A stretch of DNA of 64,000 nucleotides from Arthrinium phaeospermum (taxonomy: Eukaryota > Ascomycota > Sordariomycetes > Amphisphaeriales > Apiosporaceae). Made by a program: the position numbers and the translations under genes. How positions within the stretch are numbered: position 1 is the first letter of the stretch; the number at the start of each line of letters is the position of its first letter. The notes beneath the pieces were generated by a model. It worked only from the letters and a program-made list of their open reading frames with translations, made no database searches and was not told where the DNA came from. This document shows, one piece after another, positions 57,787-64,000 of this stretch. The stretch is from positions 372,001-436,000 of the forward strand of contig QYRS01000001.1 in NCBI GenBank assembly GCA_006503535.1, read 5' to 3'.

Positions 57787-60628
57787 CTACAACGTCAAAG
57801 TCGTAGTCAACGGCAAGCTCCTGCTGCTGGACCCGACCGAAATGGCGTACTCCCCCTTCTGCAGCTTCCAGTTCTGCGCCACCACGTCCCACGTGCTCAA
57901 GTCGCGGCGATTGAGCGGGAACTCGACCGTCGCCGACTCGCCGGGCGCGAGCGTCGGCTTGGCGAACCCGCGCAGCTGCCGGACGGGGGTGTCGTTCTTA
58001 TCCCCCGGGATGCCGACGTAGAGCTGCGCGACCTCGGCGCCTTCGACCTCGCCCGTGTTGGTCACCGTCGCCGAGACCGTCGCCACAACATCCCACAAAT
58101 CGATCTGGCCGCCCGACTCGACGGGCCCAGTGGGGTAGGTGTCCGTATTGGCCGAGCCCAGAGACGCCTGGACGTCCGAGTAGTTGAAGGTGGTGTAGCT
58201 CAGCCCGAAGCCGAACTCGTAGCGCGGCTCGATGCCCTCCTTGTCGAAGGCGCGGTAATCAATAAAGACGCCCTCGTCGAAGTCGGACTGCGGGAACTTC
58301 TCGTAGATGCCCTCGGGCCGCGTCTCGTTGGCGATGGGGCCCCAGTCGGACTCGGTGCGGGGCACCGAGTACGGCAGTTTGCCGCTGGGGTTGGCGTCGC
58401 CGTACAAGATCGACGCGAGGGCGCGGCCCGAGTCCTGGCCGGGCAGGTGGGCGAAGAGCAGGGCCGTCACGTTGGGGTGGTCGACGAACCCGTCCACGAG
58501 CCGCACGCCCGCGTTCTGGAACACGACGATGGTGTTGGCGCACTTGGACGCGACGTTCCGGATCAGACCGTCGGTGTACTCGTCGCGCAGGCCGACGCGG
58601 TCCCAGCCCTCGGCCGCGTAGGCGTTGACGTCGACGATGCAGGCGTCCGAGGTCGGGTCCACCTGCGGGTTCGCGTTGACGAAGTCCCACCAGATGTTGG
58701 TGCCGTCCTCGTAGGCGCGCTGGCTGAGGGCCTCGAAGGTCGAGCTCAGGTAGGCGGGCTGGGTCGCGCCGGAGCCGCCGCCGCTGAGCAGGGTGCCGTT
58801 GGAGGCGATCTGGGAGTGGGTTGCGTCGTTCCAGCCGGGGCCGGTGCGGATCTGGTCCGCCGGGCCTAGGGCTTCGCCGCCGTCGTTCCAGCTGGGGCTT
58901 CCCGGGGTGTAGCGATCGAAACCGCGCGACGAGTAGCCGAAGATGGATAGCTGCTTGGGCTCCTTGAGGGGCAGGGCGTTGTTGGTGTTCTTGAGCAGCA
59001 CGTGCGATTCGATAGCGCCTTGGAGGAGGACCGGTTTGCCAGACGCTGACCTTCCGATGATCCTCTCGTGGGGTGCGGCCAGGTTGGGCGGCATGCCAAT
59101 ACCCGGGGCCGGGAAGTCCGTGTCCTGCTTGAACTTGTACCAAGTTGAAATGATTCTGCGATCCTCGATCAGTACCTTCGTTTATATGCATCAATGTGCT
59201 GGGGGTCTTACCTTGTAGCCATATCATCAATCCTCGACTCGGGGACAGAGCCGTTGTTGACGGCTTGGACCAGTTTGTCACCCCAGTACTGTGACCCGGA
59301 CGGCATGACCATGTCAAGACCCGCCAAGGCCGTGGCAACGCCAGCGTGTTGCGCACCCCAATCAGTGACGACGTATCCCTAGGAAAGCTCAATATCAGCG
59401 ACAGCCTTCTACCAAACGTTGCATGGTAAACTTACCTGGAAGCCAAGCTCGGTCTTGAGTAGGCCGTTCTGGGTGGCACTGTTGGCACAGCCGTAGGAGT
59501 TGTTGATACGTTGGTAACTGCACATGATGGAACCCGTACCGGCCTTGACGGCGTCTTGGAACGGCCTAGAAAATCCGGTTAGTGAAACTGTCGGGGACAT
59601 CTGCTGGGTTGTAAGGAGAGGACCTACCAGAGATAGAGTTCGTGCATCGTCTTGTCGTCGAGGTTAGAAGATACTGCTTCGACATCGCCCTCGGGGTTGC
59701 GGTTCCTCTCTTGCTCATTCATGATGAAGTGCTGTTGATTCGGTCAGCAAGATTGCCCAGTAATCTTGTTAGGCTATGCTCACCTTGGTGCTGGCGACAA
59801 CCCCGGTTGACTGCATGCCCTCAACCGTATCCGCTACCAGGATGCCGGCAAGATAGGGGTCGTTGGCAAAACCTGTGGCGCGATAATTAGCGATGGTCCT
59901 TCGGAGTCTTGGGATGATTGACACATACCTTCCCAGTTCCTGCCGCCCGTGGCGATGCGGCCAAGGGGCCCGACAACCGGGCCGAGGGGAACCTGAACTC
60001 CCTTGCGCTTGAACTCGAGAGCCATCTCGACACCCCTCTGGCGCGTCAGGTTTCGGTTCCAGCTTCAAGTCATGTCAGCCTTCCCATCATCATATACCTC
60101 TTCGAGAGCTTAAGGGTGTTCAGCATACCTGGCGCCGGCCGAGATACCGGAAGGCCAGCTGGAGACATAGTTGGTAGACCGAACTCCAGCGGGGCCATCG
60201 CTAAGGCAGAGACCCGGGAAGTTGAGCCGCGAAATGGCGGGGATGTTGCCGGAGCACAGGTTGTTGGCCCGGACGCCGCCAGTCAAGCTGACCTGGAGGA
60301 TGGTCAGGTTGAGGCATTAAATATGGGTTGGGAAATAGAACGCTCAATTACCTTTTCCTCGAGGGTCATCTGTTCCACGAGTGCCTGCGCCTTCGCGTAT
60401 GCATCTTGCCAGTCCCCGAGACCTTTTCCCTCAGCTGCATTAGATAGTTAGAAGCGTCATCTTAAGCTCATGCGGTGCATCTTGAGTGCGTCTAGGGGGT
60501 GGCGCCGACTCACGAGAAGGGTACACAGGCGGAGACTGCCCATAGAACTCGGTGTCGGAGGTGATCTGGCCAGCGGTGCACGCCACCAAGGCGGAGCCGG
60601 CCAAAAGACGATGAAGTAGAGCCACCAT
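57787..60628 (-). CDS. GH3 beta-glucosidase, secreted, 784 residues
   Basis: Nine exons: 60628-60514, 60434-60352, 60292-60129, 60062-59929, 59872-59784, 59731-59628, 59565-59436, 59378-59212, 59155-57787; phases agree. The signal peptide starts [20 protein letters not shown]. The GH3 N-terminal barrel follows: [44 protein letters not shown] and the nucleophile block [12 protein letters not shown] (Asp). Then the alpha/beta sandwich ([27 protein letters not shown]) and the fibronectin-III-like end ([32 protein letters not shown]). Such enzymes release glucose from cellobiose and other beta-glucosides outside the cell. The frame stays open upstream to a second ATG at about 60777, which would add a 50-residue N-terminal extension before the hydrophobic segment; I prefer 60628 because it gives a normal signal peptide. 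Confidence 0.93.
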
Positions 60629-62327
60629 GATGAGCAGGCAAATGAGGACGCGGACGGAGCGGGATGGGCCAGGAGGTCTGCTGCTGGTGGGTGGTGTCTC
60701 GGCCACGTCCCAACGGTCGCCCTTTGTAGTCGTCGTGACACGGCGGCCTGTCGGTAACAACCCCTCTTTGCGCGACATGTTTTTTGTTTGTTCCTGCACA
60801 CCCTCGGTGTAATGTGTAATAATCAATGGCGGGCTAGGTCATGCGGACAGCCAGCAGGTTGCAGCCAGTAAGATTAGCCGTGTTACCGTGGTATTCCGCC
60901 AATGGAGAAACTCTGACTGGCGCGACGGTGGGCATACGATTGATTACCTGCCGTTCGTTATGGCGGCTGCAGGTGTGAACGTGGTGAGGTATTCATGACA
61001 CACGGTTTGTGCGTGTCCGCTAGCTGAGCTACCCCTGGCGTTGCGCTACGCGTGGTAGGCTCGATGACGTTGCGCTGGGGGCTTGGCGTATGCGGCTAAT
61101 CGATAGTTATGCGGGGAAGCGGCCACGGGTCGGCAGTCCATCTCGTGATTTGGCCCAGGAAACGGACGAGTCTGACGAGAAATAGACTTCTGGCTGGCCA
61201 CCTCGCGACTCCGAACCGAGATTGTGTGTGGGGAAGCCGAGGCGGGAAATCGGGCGCTTCGCTTAATTAATGCCCGAGATCTGGGGGAAGGGCAGCGAAA
61301 ACGAGTCATGGACGACATGCTGGGGAAGGAAGTCTTGCATCTTGCATATGTTGGCTGGCTGATTTCCCCGAAGATTACCCCGCGGCGTGTTACTTGCCCC
61401 AGCCCGACGTTACGTTACGCCGTGATGTTGGACCTGCTTGCGATCGATTCAGTGCTACCCCAAATTTGATCATGTTGACTACCTGCATAGCCGTCCACCG
61501 CTGCTCAGATCGTATTTACGGCAAGTAATTCAGGTTAAAGTCAAATATTACGAGGACAGTATTCCTAAAGGTCTTGGAGCAACCTCCTACTAATTTCAAT
61601 CTACATGTATTATATGCAGAAGGATATTAAACTAAACCAAAATGAAGGTCGAGTAATCTCGCATGCAAATCGAGGGACAGCTTTCCAGGCGTGGATGGAC
61701 TGACTTGACCTGAAAAAGTCGTTCGCCTACGCGATTTTACCTGGTCTTTCTGAGAGTAATCTGCTCAAGCAAAAGAAGTAACAATGCCCTGGTTTTACTA
61801 ACTGCATGAGGTTGATTGGTCAAAATAAAGTGTGTGATCGTTCGCCGCTCCGGGTCGGTACAGTTCATTGGGTCCCGCTGGATGCGCACGTTCTTCGGAA
61901 AGAAACGCTCGTGCTGCCGCACAACTCTAAGTCTATTTCAACGACAATAACTGACTTATCATGGAGGATCTATTTCGTTTTTCAGACTGCCCGGGGCCAG
62001 CAAATCTCCCAACAACATGAAGTCGGCGTACCAAGCAAATCAAATAGGGCCTTGCTCGAGGCAAGGCCATCAAATCATAGGACAAGGTTGCATGCAACGA
62101 CTAATGGTCCCTTGGCTGTGTTTGTTCTCTGCATATGATTCTTTCTACACCAAATACCCCTGATGAACCATGTGGGTCTTGAAATAGGGGTAGCTCGTCT
62201 GTCTCTTTTGTCACGGCCCTGCATCCAATCAGAGCTTATCATCACAACCCCTCACAAGCATCGATTATCAGAAGCCCATGATAACACCCAGATTCGCATT
62301 TTCATGCTCCCTCCGCTACCTAGACTA
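60629..62327. other. Intergenic, promoter of the GH3 gene
   Basis: No gene, RNA or repeat recognised on either strand. The open frame just upstream of ATG 60628 is discussed under the GH3 gene. Confidence 0.5.
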
Positions 62328-63282
62328 CTAGGTCATATCTCTCTCTCTGTTCTCCTTCCCGATTCTAAGGTTTCCGAGCATCTTGGACAACGATGACGAC
62401 TTTGCCGGCGATGGAACGTCCAATTCGCGAATGTGCCACAACAACACAATCGCTACAGAAACAGCCAATACATCTTCATGCGGGTTAGGAGTGCCGGGGA
62501 CCAGCAGTACCCCTTCGCCATGGTCTATGGGAGTGTGAGGTGGGGCCCGGCGTGATGGTAGATAGCGGCTATCTCCGAGTCTGTGCCTACGCCCCAGGCG
62601 TCGGCTCTGTACCGCACCAGGTGATAACACACGGATCCGGGACCCGCAGGCTGTATGCGCCACTGCGTCATCTCGCGGCCTGTTGTATTTTCTACGGCCA
62701 AGGTTGGATATTGCGGAGCTTTTGAATCGGCGGAACTCATGGGGGCCGGGAGGTGGCCCGTCGTCGGAGTCGGAGAATCAGCGGTGACACGGATGGTACT
62801 TCTGGCTTGGCCAGGTCCCGTGATCATGGCGGGTTGGTCCCTTCCAGAAGGTAAAACTCTGATATTTTCTCAAATCAACAAAAGGCGACACAGTCTGTCG
62901 GGGAAGGGCAATCAGTCTTACATAGTAGCCCTGGTGCCCTCCGTCAAGTCCAAGCTTCGCTCCTCCACGGAGATATGATCCGCTCCGTTGTTGACAAAGA
63001 AGCGGACCTCTGCGCCGTCGGTCCCATCGCCCGTCGGCCGGGGCATGAACCAGAGACTGACCCTGTACCCGTTGGATCCCGGCGCGGCATCTTTAATCGC
63101 TCGCCGGTAGGCATCGGTGACCTCGTAGATGGGGAGATGGCTCACGGTGTTTTCGTGCTTCGGCACGAAGAGGACACGCGAGAGATGGGCTGGACGGGCG
63201 GGAATCGCGGGCCTAGAAGGTCGTCGATGGCCGGGGCGGGGAGCGGGTTGTAAGGTAGGCTTCGGCCGAAGTTCTCAAACAT
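62328..63282 (-). CDS. Unrecognised fungal protein with two frame breaks
   Basis: ATG 63282 gives MFENFGRSLPYNPLPAPAIDDLLGPRFPPVQPISRV. Near 63180 the frame shifts by -1 and continues LFVPKHENTVSHLPIYEVTDAYRRAI, SLWFMPRP and VRFFVNNGADHISVEERSL. A GTAAGA..CCAG intron (62921-62802) leads to REMTQWRIQPAGPGSVCYHLVRYR and EIAAIYHHAGPHL. At about 62530 there is a second -1 shift into EGVLLVPGTPNPHEDVLAVSVAIVLLWHIREL, ending at 62328. The combined order reads like one protein of the type found widely in ascomycetes without a known role (a beta-rich domain followed by a hydrophobic helix). Both shifts fit single missing bases. Pseudogene or base-calling errors; I cannot tell which. Confidence 0.5.
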
Positions 63283-63833
63283 GGGCGCCTTTCTGAGGCA
63301 TGTGGGGTCTGCTGCTCTACACATTCTGTGACAGGGGTTTGATATGGCTCGTCTTTTAAGGAGTAATATTGTCACAATTCAAGGGGTAATAGTCAACTGA
63401 GTTGTTCCCAGTTTCAGATAACAGGGTTATACTGATACCGGCGAGACCCTGCTTTATATAATCCTCTCGGAGCCTTGTTGATCACAAGCGTATGACGAAC
63501 CATGTAATTGGAATGACCTGAGTCGGAGAGAGTCCAACACACTCATGCTGGGCTATCAGGACACGTAGACTCAAAAGCGCAACCAATTCCTTCAAGGCAA
63601 TCTGATAGCACAACCAAGGGCCGAGTGCCATGATGACACAAAAAGTGGGACGTGGAGCAAAACAAGAATCGGTACCGGGTCGCCGGTTCATTCGCTGGAT
63701 TCGCTGAAACACCGCTCTTGACATCCGTCCACGTTTAGTCTAATTGACATTCCAGACCATATGACTCACGAGATTCGCAACCATAAAGAATCAAATGAAC
63801 CCCGCCATCCCTGCCCCCTTGGATATGCGGGAC
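63283..63833. other. Intergenic, nothing recognised
   Basis: Lies upstream of the preceding minus-strand gene and downstream of the partial gene at the window edge. Confidence 0.5.
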
Positions 63834-64000
63834 TCATTGACGATCATCAATGGTCATCAGCAGATGCTGACCCGAACTTTGTCCGGTAGCCGAGAGGGGC
63901 CACGACTTATCTCCACTCTGGAGTAGCTTGGCACCAGTGAGCAGGTCATGAACGTAGATCTGGCCAGAGCAGCAGAAATGGCTGTCAAGATGATCGACCA
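63834..64000 (-). CDS. C-terminal end of an unknown gene, cut by the window edge
   Basis: The minus frame is open from the window end to TGA 63836-63834 and reads protein-like: VDHLDSHFCCSGQIYVHDLL, TGAKLLQSGDKSWPLSATGQ, HLLMTIDDRQ. Fifty-plus codons without a start inside the window. No family recognised from this fragment. Confidence 0.4.
   Translation of the reverse strand, partial: VDHLDSHFCCSGQIYVHDLLTGAKLLQSGDKSWPLSATGQSSGQHLLMTIDDRQ

Noticed and set aside
1..64000. tRNA, rRNA and CRISPR elements
   Set aside because: I looked for T-loop GTTCGA boxes with paired stems, 5S-like blocks and regularly spaced repeats; none held up by eye. A covariance-model scan would be needed to be certain.

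Overview
The window is nuclear DNA of a filamentous ascomycete, most likely a sordariomycete. Genes are interrupted by many short introns (about 49-125 bases) with GTRNGT-like donors and CTAAC/CTGAC-type branch sites. Intergenic gaps are long, there is no operon layout, and the gene content is typically fungal: Zn-cluster regulator, HET protein, DUF7708-type NLR-like protein, fungal AAA ATPase, SUR7/PalI protein, LtrA protein, secreted cysteine-rich proteins, GH3 and GH92 enzymes. A 2.4-kb block at about 41.4-43.8 kb is almost pure A+T with very few CA/TG dinucleotides but retained CG, the mark of repeat-induced point mutation (RIP). Genus cannot be set from this sequence; a Sordariales-like origin is a guess.

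Layout. 0-10 kb: the end of a lipid-droplet hydrolase, a TauD-like dioxygenase (-) and a 763-residue Zn-cluster regulator (+) with a long leader. 10-20 kb: a gene-poor stretch holding a frame-broken GH92 mannosidase (-), an unrecognised decayed gene (-) and a small secreted-protein candidate (+). 20-31 kb: SUR7/PalI membrane protein, PARP, F-box protein, 172-residue secreted cysteine-rich protein and a 2-oxoadipate dioxygenase-like enzyme, all on the minus strand. 32-37 kb: an NLR-like protein and an AAA ATPase, divergent from a shared 450-base promoter region. 39-41 kb: a cytochrome P450, followed by the AT-rich RIP block. 45-54 kb: a Cys/His protein, an unknown nuclear-type protein, a HET-domain protein with one frame break and an LtrA membrane protein. 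54-64 kb: a decayed ankyrin gene, a four-helix membrane protein, a secreted GH3 beta-glucosidase, an unknown protein with two frame breaks and the end of a further gene.

How the genes relate. No biosynthetic cluster is evident: the P450 and the dioxygenase stand alone. The interval 32-56 kb is enriched in families tied to fungal self/non-self recognition (NLR-like, AAA, HET, ankyrin) and flanks the RIP-mutated block, so it reads as a fast-evolving accessory segment. Several genes carry -1 frame breaks or CAA/CAG-to-stop changes. The stop changes fit RIP-type C-to-T mutation; the -1 breaks could be real decay or assembly errors. The most unusual gene-structure signals are a possible 4-base microexon and a GC-AG intron, both in the AAA ATPase gene.

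All exon boundaries were worked out by eye from splice consensus, frame continuity and family knowledge; no alignment was run.
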